Source of the DNA: Bryobacteraceae bacterium
GTDB lineage: Bacteria > Acidobacteriota > Terriglobia > Bryobacterales > Bryobacteraceae
Assembly (NCBI GenBank): GCA_026129905.1
Contig: JAHCHE010000038.1
Location: 1 to 64,000, forward strand
Length of the DNA: 64,000 nt
Reading direction: 5' to 3'
Each line of letters starts with the position of its first letter. The first letter of the stretch is position 1. The notes below the pieces were generated by a model. That model ran no database searches. It was not told where the DNA came from and saw only the letters and a list, made by a program, of their open reading frames with translations. Of this stretch, positions 1 through 8,770 are shown one piece after another. Both the position numbers and the translations under genes were made by a program.

Positions 1-1
1 G

Positions 2-133
2 AAACGAACTGCCGATATCGCCTGGCCGATCGAGGAAATGATCACGATTACCCGCACAAACCCCGAACTCCCCCCCGCCTCCGACCCCAACGGTCTCGAT
101 CCGGTGCCCGCGCCCATCCTTATGACCCGCTAA
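2..133 (+). CDS. C-terminal end of an unidentified protein (partial)
   Basis: An open frame runs in from the left edge and ends at TAA 131-133, giving the last 43 residues of a protein. The tail is proline-rich and ends PAPILMTR. Codon use (C or G at most third positions) fits the neighbouring genes. Too little is present to name a family. It is on the same strand as the secreted-protein set that follows, but 174 bases separate it from the next start, so it need not belong to the same transcript. Confidence 0.4.
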   Translation, partial: KRTADIAWPIEEMITITRTNPELPPASDPNGLDPVPAPILMTR

Positions 134-307
134 ACCCCCTCCAATTTCTCCCGCCTTTCGGTCGCCGCGCTCGGCGTGTCTTTGAAACCGCTCCATCGAT
201 ATCTACTGGGCACGATCCGCGAATCGAGCAGCGCTGCCGCTGGCGAGACAGGCGTTCCATCCAGGCCGGATTTATCGAGCGCAGAGTTTCGTGGTTAAAC
301 TATAGAC
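134..307. other. intergenic region upstream of the Asp-box propeller gene
   Basis: No coding frame with convincing codon use is seen here. Close to the next start lie TAAACT (296-301) and TATAGA (301-306), which resemble -10 boxes, but neither has a good -35 partner. No Shine-Dalgarno precedes the TTG start at 308. Confidence 0.3.
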
Positions 308-1291
308 TTGTCGCCGATCCCCATCCTGCTGCTGGCGGTTGCCGCTCCGGCCGCCGCGCAGTACTCGCTGTATACGGCGATGGCCACCACGAAGGGGTAC
401 GTGGTCGGGGCGAAGTTGCTGCCAAGCGGCGTGTTCCGGCGTGCGCCCGCGGGCGAGTGGCGGCAGGTGGGCCATCCGCACCCGTTCGTGTTCGCCGTGG
501 ATTACGATCCGCGCGATCCGTCGAAAGTCTATGTCGCCGCCGGCAATGGGATCATCCGGCCGAGCCTCGACGAACAGGCGTGGACCTTTCTCACAAGCGC
601 CGACGTCACCGAAGCGCGGGACGTCGCGGTGGACCGCAACGGCATCATCTATTTCGGGCACGCGGCGGGCATCCGGGTGAGCCGCGATGCGGGAACAACC
701 TGGAAGGAGATCGGCGGTGAGCTTCCCCGGAAGTTCACCGAAACCATACGCGTCGACCGCGAGCGCCCGAACCTCCTGCTGGCGGGGACTGAGGATGGCC
801 TGTACCGCAGCGAGGACGCGGGTGGGTCGTGGCGGCTGGCCGGCGCTTCGGGTTGGCAGTTGTTGCACATCGCGCAGTCGCCGCACGACGCCTGCCACTG
901 GATGGCGGCAACGCAGGGCGGCGGGCTGTTCGCCTCGCGCGACTGCGGGCGCACCTTCGAGAACGCCGGGGAGATCGGCGTGGACCGCAGCCTGTACGAC
1001 ATCGCCTTTGATCCGAGGTCGGCCGAGCGCATTGCGATCTGCGGATGGGGACCCGGCGTGCAGTTGTCCCAGGACGGCGGCAAGACGTGGGAGGCGCGCA
1101 ACGCCGGGCTGCCGCGAAACGACGTCTGGAGCGTCTCATTCGATCCGGCGAAGCCCGGTCGACTGTACGCCAGCGTCCACGAGGAGGCCCTGTACGTTTC
1201 CGACGATCTGGGCGCAACGTGGCGCAAGGACAGCCTGGACGGCAGCATCGTTTACCGCATGAAGTGGATCCCGGAGGGCGGCGCCCGATGA
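308..1291 (+). CDS. Secreted Asp-box (BNR/sortilin-like) beta-propeller protein
   Basis: The 327-residue product has a short hydrophobic signal peptide (about residues 1-18, ending APAAAQ). Five Asp-box motifs of the form S-x-D-x-G-x-T-W follow at about residues 125, 168, 210, 254 and 298 (for example SRDAGTTW and SQDGGKTW). They are evenly spaced, as in BNR, sialidase-fold and VPS10/sortilin-type propellers. Sialidase catalytic residues are not evident, so this is a propeller of unknown ligand. The start is TTG 308: the first internal ATG, at residue 25, would remove the signal peptide. The stop overlaps the ATG of the next gene (ATGA), which suggests translational coupling and a shared role with the predicted secreted enzyme downstream. 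Confidence 0.75.
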   Translation: MSPIPILLLAVAAPAAAQYSLYTAMATTKGYVVGAKLLPSGVFRRAPAGEWRQVGHPHPFVFAVDYDPRDPSKVYVAAGNGIIRPSLDEQAWTFLTSADVTEARDVAVDRNGIIYFGHAAGIRVSRDAGTTWKEIGGELPRKFTETIRVDRERPNLLLAGTEDGLYRSEDAGGSWRLAGASGWQLLHIAQSPHDACHWMAATQGGGLFASRDCGRTFENAGEIGVDRSLYDIAFDPRSAERIAICGWGPGVQLSQDGGKTWEARNAGLPRNDVWSVSFDPAKPGRLYASVHEEALYVSDDLGATWRKDSLDGSIVYRMKWIPEGGAR

Positions 1292-3051
1292 GATTCGTCC
1301 TGGCTGCTCTGCTACTGGCTGCGCCGGCCGCGGCGGCAAGCCCGGAGTTCGAGCAGCGCGCGCGTTCCCTCATCGACTTCTACGCGCATCCGACCGGAAG
1401 CGGCGAGCCCGGCTATGGCACGATCGCCGCAAAACTCTACTTGCGGGAAGACGCCGAATGGTGTTCGCGGCGCCTGGAAGAACTGCTGGCCGCCGGACCG
1501 TCGGGCGACATGTTCTGGATGTTCCCGGTGACGTCGATCGCGTACCTGGACCGCGGACAACTGTCGGATTCGGCGCGCCGGGCGCTGCGCAACGCCTGGA
1601 AGACGTACGCTCCGTATCGCGGCGACACGGAGAACCACTTCCTCCTTTACTACACGTGCCTGTATCTCATGGCGCAGCTTTGGCCGGACCTGCCCGGCTC
1701 GGAGTGGTACACGGGCAAACCCTCGGAAGCGAACCTGGCGGAAGCCCGCGAGTGGATCGAATCCTGGGTGCGCCTGACTACCCGGCGCGGCCAGGGCGAG
1801 TACGACTGCACGCATTACATCGGCGTCTACCTGCTGCCGATGTCCTACCTGGCGGCGTGGTCGAACGATCCGGCCATGAAGAAGCGCGCCGAGATGATGC
1901 TCGACTACCTCATCGCCGACTACGCGGCGGAGAATCTCGACGGCCTCTACGTCGGGGCGCACGCCCGCACCGACGACCGGCAGGTGGTGGAGAAATGGGC
2001 CGCCGTGGCGAGCGACTTCGGCTGGACGCTGTTCGGCCTCGGCCGCCCGCAGGAGCCGCCGGGCGGCTACGCCCTGTACTACCTGCTGGCGAGCGCGTAC
2101 GAACCGCCGGAGATCCTCAAGCGCATCGCGACGGATCGCTCGCAGCCTTACGCCCATTACGAGCGCAAGCGCACGCGGAACCGGTGGCGGTTTCACGACG
2201 AACTGCACGGACCGGTGTATAAGACCACCTACGTTCGGCGCGAGTACGCCGTCAGCTCGGACCAGGGCGGCGTGCTGCAGCCGATCCAGCAGCACTCGTG
2301 GGACGTGACGTGGGCAACGCCCGATCCGCGCGGGGCTCACAACACGCTGTTCGCGCTGAACCCGCACTCGTCGTTGCACGAACTCCAGAGCTATTTCGTC
2401 TTCGCGCCGGATAATGCCATCGAAGCCGTCGTCCGGTCGAAGAAAACCTACGACTCGCCGGACAAGCTCCTCGGCGGCTCGCCGTACGAGAAGATCTTCC
2501 AGGACCAGGACACCGTCATCGCGCTCTACGATGTGCCGCGCGGCGCGCGCTTCCCCCACGTCAACGGCTTCTTCTCGAAGGACTTGGCGGAAGTGCGGGA
2601 AGACGCGTCGGGCTGGATCTTCGCGCGGGGCGGCGAGGCGCTGATCGCCTTCCGCCCGCTGCAGCCGTACCAGTGGAAACCGATTGCGGGCGGGGGCCGG
2701 CGCCTGTTTAGCCCGTACCGGCAAAACGGCGTCGTGATGCAGGTGGCGGCGGCCTCCGAGTATCCCAACCTCGAGGCCTTCGCGCGGGCGATTCGGGCTT
2801 TGCCGCTCCAGACGCGCATCGAGCCAACTCCGCGGGTCGTCTTTCAATCGCTGCGCGGCCAGAAGCTCGAATTCACGTACGGGGAAACGCCGGCGCGCAA
2901 CGGCGTTCCGCTCGACTACGGCGCGTGGCCTTTGTTCGGCGGGCCGTTTCTCGAGGCCGCGGTGGATTCCGAGGCGCTCCTGATGAAACACGGCTCGCTG
3001 CGGCGCAAGCTCGATTTCCGGCGGCTCACTGTCGAGGAATTCAACGAGTAA
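1288..3051 (+). CDS. Secreted protein, possible alpha/alpha-toroid carbohydrate-active enzyme
   Basis: The 587-residue product has a signal peptide (MRFVLAALLLAAPAAAA). The open frame continues upstream of ATG 1288, but this ATG gives a clean signal sequence and overlaps the preceding stop, so it is chosen. The first half (about residues 30-300) is helix-rich with many Tyr and Trp (NHFLLYYTCLYL, HYIGVYLLPMSYL). The second half looks beta-rich (residues about 300-580). A helical toroid followed by a beta-sandwich is the layout of heparinase/alginate-lyase-type polysaccharide lyases and some glycoside hydrolases. No catalytic motif was recognised, so that assignment is inferred from layout only. 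It follows an Asp-box propeller gene and precedes a cytochrome c/WD40 gene. Confidence 0.6.
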   Translation: MRFVLAALLLAAPAAAASPEFEQRARSLIDFYAHPTGSGEPGYGTIAAKLYLREDAEWCSRRLEELLAAGPSGDMFWMFPVTSIAYLDRGQLSDSARRALRNAWKTYAPYRGDTENHFLLYYTCLYLMAQLWPDLPGSEWYTGKPSEANLAEAREWIESWVRLTTRRGQGEYDCTHYIGVYLLPMSYLAAWSNDPAMKKRAEMMLDYLIADYAAENLDGLYVGAHARTDDRQVVEKWAAVASDFGWTLFGLGRPQEPPGGYALYYLLASAYEPPEILKRIATDRSQPYAHYERKRTRNRWRFHDELHGPVYKTTYVRREYAVSSDQGGVLQPIQQHSWDVTWATPDPRGAHNTLFALNPHSSLHELQSYFVFAPDNAIEAVVRSKKTYDSPDKLLGGSPYEKIFQDQDTVIALYDVPRGARFPHVNGFFSKDLAEVREDASGWIFARGGEALIAFRPLQPYQWKPIAGGGRRLFSPYRQNGVVMQVAAASEYPNLEAFARAIRALPLQTRIEPTPRVVFQSLRGQKLEFTYGETPARNGVPLDYGAWPLFGGPFLEAAVDSEALLMKHGSLRRKLDFRRLTVEEFNE

Positions 3052-3063
3052 CTCCCGTTGACG

Positions 3064-3069
3064 TATAAT
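3064..3069 (+). promoter_or_regulatory. candidate -10 box (TATAAT) before the cytochrome c/WD40 gene
   Basis: A perfect TATAAT lies in the 65-base gap between the toroid-like gene and the ATG at 3117, in a region otherwise high in GC. The -35 side is weak: TTCAAC at 3040-3045 with an 18-base spacer. The downstream gene has its own strong Shine-Dalgarno (AGGGGAGAG). A separate promoter for the cytochrome-DUF1549-DUF1501 set is therefore plausible. Confidence 0.35.
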
Positions 3070-3116
3070 GATGGCACTTACGTCTGTTCCGCACGACAGG
3101 TGCGGCAAGGGGAGAG

Positions 3117-4478
3117 ATGCGCGCACTCATTCCTGCGGCTCTGGGCGCCGCGATTCTGGCAGCGGCTGCGTACGCCGCCGACATCAGCTACTCGCGTGAT
3201 GTCCGCCCCATCATTCAACGGCAGTGCCAGGGCTGCCATCAGCCCAACGTCAAGTCGTCCGATCTCGATCTGACCAGCTACGAGAGCCTCGTCGCCGGAG
3301 GTAAGCACGGCCCGGCGGTGAAGCCTGGAGCGCCGGCGGACAGCCTGCTGGTGAAGTATCTCACCGGCGAGATACGGCCGCAGATGCCGATGGGGCTGCC
3401 GGAACTTCCGGGCGAGCAGATCGACGCCATCAGCGAGTGGATCGCGCAGGGGGCCAAAGACGACACGCCGGCGGAAGCGCGCGAAACGGTGTCGCTCGAC
3501 AAGCCGATCACCTATTCGCAGCCGCCGGTGATCACCTCGCTGGCATTTTCTCCCGACGGGATGCTCCTGGCGGTCTCCGGGTACCGGGAGGTGTTGATAA
3601 TCCCGGTGAACTCGACGGCCCCGAGCAAGCGGCTCGTGGGGCTGTCCGAACGAATTCATAGCCTGGCGTTCTCGGCGGACGGAGATCTGCTGGTGGCGGC
3701 GGGCGGCACGCCGGCTCGCTTCGGCGAAGTGCAGATCTGGGACGTGAGAAACGCGAAGATGCTGCGATCAGTCACTCTGACAAACGACACCGTGTTCGGC
3801 GCGTCGCTGGCGCCGGACGCTAAGACGGTGGCGGTGGGGTGCGCGGACAACACGGTTCGCATTCTGGAGACGGCCACGGGGAAGGAATTGCACAAGATCG
3901 GCAATCACGAGAACTGGGTGCTGGGGACGGTGTTCGGCAAGAACGGCAAACGCATCGTCTCGGTGGGCCGCGACCGGGCCGCCAAGCTGACCGACGCCGG
4001 CTCGGGCGCGTTCCTGGAGAACATTAACCTGCTGCGCGGCGAACTCAACGCCGTGGCGCGGAACCCGTTGCAGGAAGTAGTGGTGATCGGCGGTGAGGAG
4101 CGGATTCCGTACGTCTACCTGATGGATCGCCCGAAGAATATGAAGATCGCCGACGACACGACGATGGTGCACAAGCTGGAGCGGCAGCAGGGCGCGATAT
4201 TCGCGCTCGCATGGTCGTCCGACGGGCGGCAGATCGCGGTGGCGGGCGCTTCGCCGGAGGTGACCCTCTACGACGCCGAATCCGGCAACCGCGTCGGGCA
4301 ATGCACCGGGCACGCGGCCGGCATCTACGCGCTGGCGTATTCGCCCGACAGCAAGCTGTTGGCCACGGGAGGCTTCGACGGGCAGGTGCGCCTGTGCGAG
4401 ACCGCCGGGGGCAAGCTGGCGCGCGAGTTCATCCCGGTTCCTTTGGAAACTTCATCAGCGCGGAGGGCCGAGCCTTGA
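3117..4478 (+). CDS. Cytochrome c domain (PSCyt1-type) fused to WD40 repeats, secreted
   Basis: The 453-residue product has a signal peptide (residues 1-21), then a single-heme cytochrome c domain with C-Q-G-C-H at 37-41 and candidate axial methionines in RPQMPMG near 88-93. The rest (about 125-445) forms WD40-like repeats with recurring SLAFSPDG, SLAFSADG and ALAYSPDS segments. Cytochrome/WD40 fusions of this kind are typical of Planctomycetes and Acidobacteria beside DUF1549/DUF1553 and DUF1501 genes, as here. Electron transfer in the periplasm is implied by the heme motif; the redox partner is unknown. A good ribosome site (AGGGGAGAG) precedes ATG 3117. The stop overlaps the TTG start of the next gene. 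Confidence 0.85.
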   Translation: MRALIPAALGAAILAAAAYAADISYSRDVRPIIQRQCQGCHQPNVKSSDLDLTSYESLVAGGKHGPAVKPGAPADSLLVKYLTGEIRPQMPMGLPELPGEQIDAISEWIAQGAKDDTPAEARETVSLDKPITYSQPPVITSLAFSPDGMLLAVSGYREVLIIPVNSTAPSKRLVGLSERIHSLAFSADGDLLVAAGGTPARFGEVQIWDVRNAKMLRSVTLTNDTVFGASLAPDAKTVAVGCADNTVRILETATGKELHKIGNHENWVLGTVFGKNGKRIVSVGRDRAAKLTDAGSGAFLENINLLRGELNAVARNPLQEVVVIGGEERIPYVYLMDRPKNMKIADDTTMVHKLERQQGAIFALAWSSDGRQIAVAGASPEVTLYDAESGNRVGQCTGHAAGIYALAYSPDSKLLATGGFDGQVRLCETAGGKLAREFIPVPLETSSARRAEP

Positions 4479-6580
4479 CGCATCGATTTCTTATCTGCGC
4501 CGTGGTGGCCGGGAGCCTGTTCGCAAAGGCGCCGGTGATCACCGAACTCCAGCCGCGCGGGGCCGAGCGCGGACGTCCGTTCACGCTCACGATCGCAGGC
4601 CGGTACATTCCCGACGGCGCGCGGGTGTGGTCCACGATGCCCGCCTCGTTTACCGCGCTCTCGGCTTCCGACGCCGCGTCGCGGATGATGGCGCCGGGCC
4701 GGGAGGCGAAGTTTCTCGTCGAGCCGGCGGCCGATCTCGCGCCGGGCATCTACCCGATTCGCCTGGAGACGCCCGACGGCGTTTCCAACGTCCTGCTGTT
4801 CTCAGTCGGCCTGTTTCCAGAGCACTTTGAGGAGGAATCGGGCCGGTATTCGCAGCCTAACCGGAACGACACGATCGAAACGGCCGAATCCGTCCCCTCG
4901 ACCCCGATTACGGTGAACGGTACCCTGGTCGGCGCAGAGCGGGACATCTATCGCGTGTACGGAAAAGGCGGCGAACGGCGAGTGTTCGAAGTAGAGGCGC
5001 GGCGGTGCGGTTCGGCGGTTGACCCCGTACTGCGAATCCTCGACGGCGCGGGGCAACAGCTTGCGATCAGCGACGACGCGCTGCTGGCCGGACTCGACCC
5101 GCGGATCGAGTTCACCTTTCCGCGCGAAGCCTACTACTACGTGGAAGTGCACGATGCGCGCTTCAGCCGGCAGGCGCAGAACTTCTACCGGCTCAAGATG
5201 GGCTCGTACTCGTACCCGGACAACGTTTTTCCGCTCGGCGGCCGGCGCGGCGAGGTCGCGGAAGTGACGTTCTCGGGCGGCAATCTGGCGGCGCCGGTGA
5301 AGGCGGCAATCGATCTGCGGAACGTTCCCGAGAACGCGACGGTCACCACCATCGCCGCGCCGGATTCGCCGGTGGCGCCGTTCGCCTTCGCCGTCGGGGA
5401 CCTGCCGGAAGCGCGCGAGCCGGTGGAGATCCTCCCGGTCCCCGGCGTCGTCAACGGACGGTTGTCCGAACCCGGCGAGATCGACCGTTACCGGATCAAG
5501 GTCGAGCCCGGCGACAAGCTGCTGATCGAGTTGCAGGCCCGCGAACTGGGGACGTCCCGGCTGGAGGCGATCGTCACCGCGTACGACAGTGAGGGTAAGC
5601 GCATCGATTCGGCCGGCGACCAGCCGCTGCCAGAGGACGTGTTCGCGGTGCAGGGCGTCAGCCGCACCAGTACCGATCCGTTCCTGAATCTCACCGTGCC
5701 GAAGGACGCTCGCGAGATCGCCATCGCCGTGGAAGATCTGGCGCTGCGTGGCGGGCCGCAGTACGCCTACCGGCTCGCGGTGAGAAAGCAAGCCGAGGAT
5801 TTCCAACTCACCATCGCATCTCCGTACGTGAACGTACCGTCGGGCGGCACGGCCGTCGTGGTGGTGGCGGCGGACCGCCGCGGCTACGACGGACCGATCC
5901 AGCTTTCGATTCCCGATCTGCCGGAGGGCATCCGGCTGGAAGGGGGCTTGATTCCCCGGGAGCACGTGGACGCCAACAACGCCCGGACGATGAGCCGGCG
6001 GGGCATGCTGATTCTCTCCGCGGACCCTGGCGTCGAGTTGCCTTTGCGGCCGCTGACCGTGTGGGGCGAGGGCGCGCTCGAGGACGGGACAAAATTGCGG
6101 CGCAGGGCGCGCGGGGTCGGGATGAGCGTCGAAGTGGCGGGGGCCACGGCGCAAGGCGTGGTCGACCGGCAGCGTTCGCTGATTGCGCCCTGGCTCGGCC
6201 TGGATCTTCCCGCCGGTCCCACCGCGGCGCCTCCGGCCAATCTCGAGGTGAAGCAGGTGAAGCTGACGCGGATGGAGGAAGGCGACCGCTTCGATTTCGA
6301 GTACGCCTGGAAGCTTCGGTCCAGGGACGCGCAGCTTCCCGACGAGCTTGGCGTGGACGTGGTGGGAGCGCGCGACATCCGCATCACCGCCTTCCAGAAG
6401 AACGGCGAGACCGGGAGCTTCAGCATCAACACCACCAAGGCCACGGACCCGGCGCGGTACGACGTCATCGTTCGCGGCCGGATCAAGGCGGACGGGCTGG
6501 ACGAGGACATCTACGCGCGCCCGCTGGTTTTGACCGTTACGGAACAGGAAGCCAATGTTCAGGTATCTTCCAATCACTAG
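4475..6580 (+). CDS. Secreted protein with IPT/TIG-like and PPC-like beta domains
   Basis: TTG 4475 overlaps the preceding stop (TTGA) and begins a signal peptide (MTHRFLICAVVAGSLFAKA), giving 701 residues. The same open frame runs upstream inside the cytochrome gene, but that part is its shadow. Residues about 20-115 resemble an IPT/TIG immunoglobulin-like fold (PVITELQPRGAERG). Residues about 145-250 resemble the pre-peptidase C-terminal (PPC) fold, with ETAESV, DIYRVYGKGGE and YYYVEVHDARF. A second PPC-like unit begins near 325 (GEIDRYRIKVEPGDKL). No catalytic residues are seen. Such proteins commonly sit between cytochrome/WD40 and DUF1549 genes, which suggests a structural partner. Its last 26 bases overlap the next gene. 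Confidence 0.7.
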   Translation: MTHRFLICAVVAGSLFAKAPVITELQPRGAERGRPFTLTIAGRYIPDGARVWSTMPASFTALSASDAASRMMAPGREAKFLVEPAADLAPGIYPIRLETPDGVSNVLLFSVGLFPEHFEEESGRYSQPNRNDTIETAESVPSTPITVNGTLVGAERDIYRVYGKGGERRVFEVEARRCGSAVDPVLRILDGAGQQLAISDDALLAGLDPRIEFTFPREAYYYVEVHDARFSRQAQNFYRLKMGSYSYPDNVFPLGGRRGEVAEVTFSGGNLAAPVKAAIDLRNVPENATVTTIAAPDSPVAPFAFAVGDLPEAREPVEILPVPGVVNGRLSEPGEIDRYRIKVEPGDKLLIELQARELGTSRLEAIVTAYDSEGKRIDSAGDQPLPEDVFAVQGVSRTSTDPFLNLTVPKDAREIAIAVEDLALRGGPQYAYRLAVRKQAEDFQLTIASPYVNVPSGGTAVVVVAADRRGYDGPIQLSIPDLPEGIRLEGGLIPREHVDANNARTMSRRGMLILSADPGVELPLRPLTVWGEGALEDGTKLRRRARGVGMSVEVAGATAQGVVDRQRSLIAPWLGLDLPAGPTAAPPANLEVKQVKLTRMEEGDRFDFEYAWKLRSRDAQLPDELGVDVVGARDIRITAFQKNGETGSFSINTTKATDPARYDVIVRGRIKADGLDEDIYARPLVLTVTEQEANVQVSSNH

Positions 6581-8744
6581 CGTTTTCGCCGCGCTGGCGG
6601 CTTACGGAGCCGACGAGGCGAAGCCGACGTACCTGCGCGACGTCGCGCCGATTCTCAACAAGGCGGGATGCACGTCGGGCCCCTGCCACGGCGCGGCGAA
6701 GGGGAAGAACGGTTTCAAGCTGTCGCTGCGCGGCTACGATCCGCACTTCGACTACGAGTCGCTGCTGTACGACCTGGCGGGGAGGCGCTTCAACCGCGCG
6801 GACCCGGGCCGGAGCCTGATGTTGGCCAAACCGACGCAACAGGTGGCGCACGAGGGCGGTCTCCGCTTTGAAACGAATTCCCGTTACTACAAGATGATCT
6901 TCGACTGGATCGCGGCCGGCGTTCCGTACGGCGATCCGGCGCGCGACGCGGTAGAGCGTCTGGACGTGGAGCCGCAACAGATCACGATGAACGGACCGGG
7001 CGAGGCGGCCAAGGTCCGCGTGACCGCGCACTACGCCGACGGCGGGAGCCGCGAGGTGACCGAAGACGCCACCATCGAGAGCAACACGCCGGATGTCGCG
7101 GAGGTTGCCGGAGACGGCGTGAAAGGGGCCCGCGTGGGCGAGGCCGCGCTGCTGGTCCGGTTCCAGGGGAAGTTCGTCACGCTGCCGGTAACCGTTCTCA
7201 ATCCAAAACCGGGCTTTGCGTGGAAGGCGCTGCCGCAGCACAACTACATCGACCAGCACGTCGACGCGAAGCTCCAGACGCTCAGAATCCAGCCGTCTCC
7301 GGCGGCCACCGACGCGGAGTTCCTGCGGCGGGTTTCGCTCGACCTCACCGGGCAGCCGCCCACGCCGGAGGAGATCCGCGCATTCCTGTCGGATCGTACG
7401 CCGTCGCGCGCCAAGCGCAGCCGTCTCATCGACAAGCTGATCGCCAGTCCCGCCTACGTCGATCACTGGACGGTGAAGTGGGCGGACCTGCTGCAAAACA
7501 GCCGCAAGTATCTCGGCGAGAAAGGCGCCTACGGATTCCAGGAGTGGATTCGCCAGTCGATCGCGCGGAACAAGCCCTACGACAAAATGGTCCGCGAGCT
7601 GCTGACCAGCCGTGGCAGCTCCTACGAGAACCCGGCAGCGAACTACTACCGCGTGACGCGCGACGCCAAGCCGACGATGGAGAAGACGACGCAGGTCTTC
7701 CTCGGCGTCCGGATGGTCTGCGCCCAGTGTCACGACCATCCCTTCGAGCGGTGGACCCAGAACCAGTACTACGAAATGGCCGCGTTCTTCTCCGCGGTGG
7801 GCATCCGTCCGGCGTACGAAGTGGGCGAGGAGATCGTCTACGACCAGCGCCGGGATTACGAGATGAAACACCCGAAGGACGGGCGGGTGATGAAGCCGAA
7901 TTTCCTGCTGCCGGCAGCCGCGGTGAATGGTGGCGCGATTCCGGCGGACCCACAGCGGCGCGAAGCGCTGGCCGATTGGCTCACCTCGCCGGCCAATCCC
8001 TTTTTCGCTAAGAGCGCGGTGAACCGGGTGTGGAGCTACTTCACCGGAATCGGCATCATCGATCCCGTGGACGATATCCGCGCGTCGAACCCGCCGTCAA
8101 ACCCGGCGCTGCTCGATGCGCTGACGAAGGACTTCATCGACCACGGCTTCGACCTGCGGCGCCTGATGCGAACCATCGCGGACTCGCGGACCTACCAGGC
8201 CTCGATCCAGACGAACGAATGGAACGAGAAGGACCTCACCAATTTCTCGCACGCGATACCGCGGCGGCTGAAGGCGGAGGAGTTGATGGACGCGCTGACG
8301 CTCGCCACCGGGGTGCGGCCGGTTCTGCCGGACGTGCCGCCCGACACGACCGCGTCGCAGTACGTGGACCCGCACATCGGCAAGGAAGGCTTTCTCGACC
8401 TGTTCGGGCGTCCCGCGCGGGAGTCGGCGTGCGAGTGCGAGCGGCGCGCCGACCTGAGCCTGCCGCAGGCGCTGAACCTGGTGAACGGCAGGACCATTTC
8501 CGATGCGGTGGCGGACGCCAGCGGCCGCATCGCGAAAGCGATCGTCGGCGGCAAGAGCGACCGCGATATCGTCGAGGAGCTTTACCTTGCTTCGCTGAGC
8601 CGGCCGCCCTCGGCCGAGGAGATCGCCTCGGCCGTGAAATACCTGGCCGCGGCGGAAGGAGCGGGCGCGCGTGGCCGGGCGGCACGGGCGCAGGATCTGC
8701 TGTGGGCGTTGGTCAACAGCAAGGCGTTTCTTTACAACTACTGA
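6555..8744 (+). CDS. DUF1549/DUF1553 cytochrome-type protein with Ig-like domain
   Basis: The 729-residue product has a signal peptide, then a PSCyt-type heme region with an expanded motif C-T-S-G-P-C-H (CX4CH, residues 39-45) followed by GAAKGKNGFKLSLRGYDP, which is typical of this family. A Big2-like Ig domain spans about 135-215, DUF1549 about 230-430 and DUF1553 about 455-715. DUF1549 carries a canonical C-A-Q-C-H (389-393) within the family signature CAQCHDHPFERW. Two covalent hemes are therefore possible. The biochemical role is not established for the family; genes of this type are nearly always followed by DUF1501, as here. It starts inside the previous gene (26-base overlap), so the two are probably co-translated. 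Confidence 0.9.
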   Translation: MFRYLPITSVFAALAAYGADEAKPTYLRDVAPILNKAGCTSGPCHGAAKGKNGFKLSLRGYDPHFDYESLLYDLAGRRFNRADPGRSLMLAKPTQQVAHEGGLRFETNSRYYKMIFDWIAAGVPYGDPARDAVERLDVEPQQITMNGPGEAAKVRVTAHYADGGSREVTEDATIESNTPDVAEVAGDGVKGARVGEAALLVRFQGKFVTLPVTVLNPKPGFAWKALPQHNYIDQHVDAKLQTLRIQPSPAATDAEFLRRVSLDLTGQPPTPEEIRAFLSDRTPSRAKRSRLIDKLIASPAYVDHWTVKWADLLQNSRKYLGEKGAYGFQEWIRQSIARNKPYDKMVRELLTSRGSSYENPAANYYRVTRDAKPTMEKTTQVFLGVRMVCAQCHDHPFERWTQNQYYEMAAFFSAVGIRPAYEVGEEIVYDQRRDYEMKHPKDGRVMKPNFLLPAAAVNGGAIPADPQRREALADWLTSPANPFFAKSAVNRVWSYFTGIGIIDPVDDIRASNPPSNPALLDALTKDFIDHGFDLRRLMRTIADSRTYQASIQTNEWNEKDLTNFSHAIPRRLKAEELMDALTLATGVRPVLPDVPPDTTASQYVDPHIGKEGFLDLFGRPARESACECERRADLSLPQALNLVNGRTISDAVADASGRIAKAIVGGKSDRDIVEELYLASLSRPPSAEEIASAVKYLAAAEGAGARGRAARAQDLLWALVNSKAFLYNY

Positions 8745-8770
8745 ACGACGACGGATCTCGGAGGATCGAC

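Noticed and set aside
1045-1287. N-terminal extension of the toroid-like protein into the Asp-box propeller gene
   Set aside because: The extension is the propeller's shadow in another frame; ATG 1288 gives a clean signal peptide and ATGA overlap.
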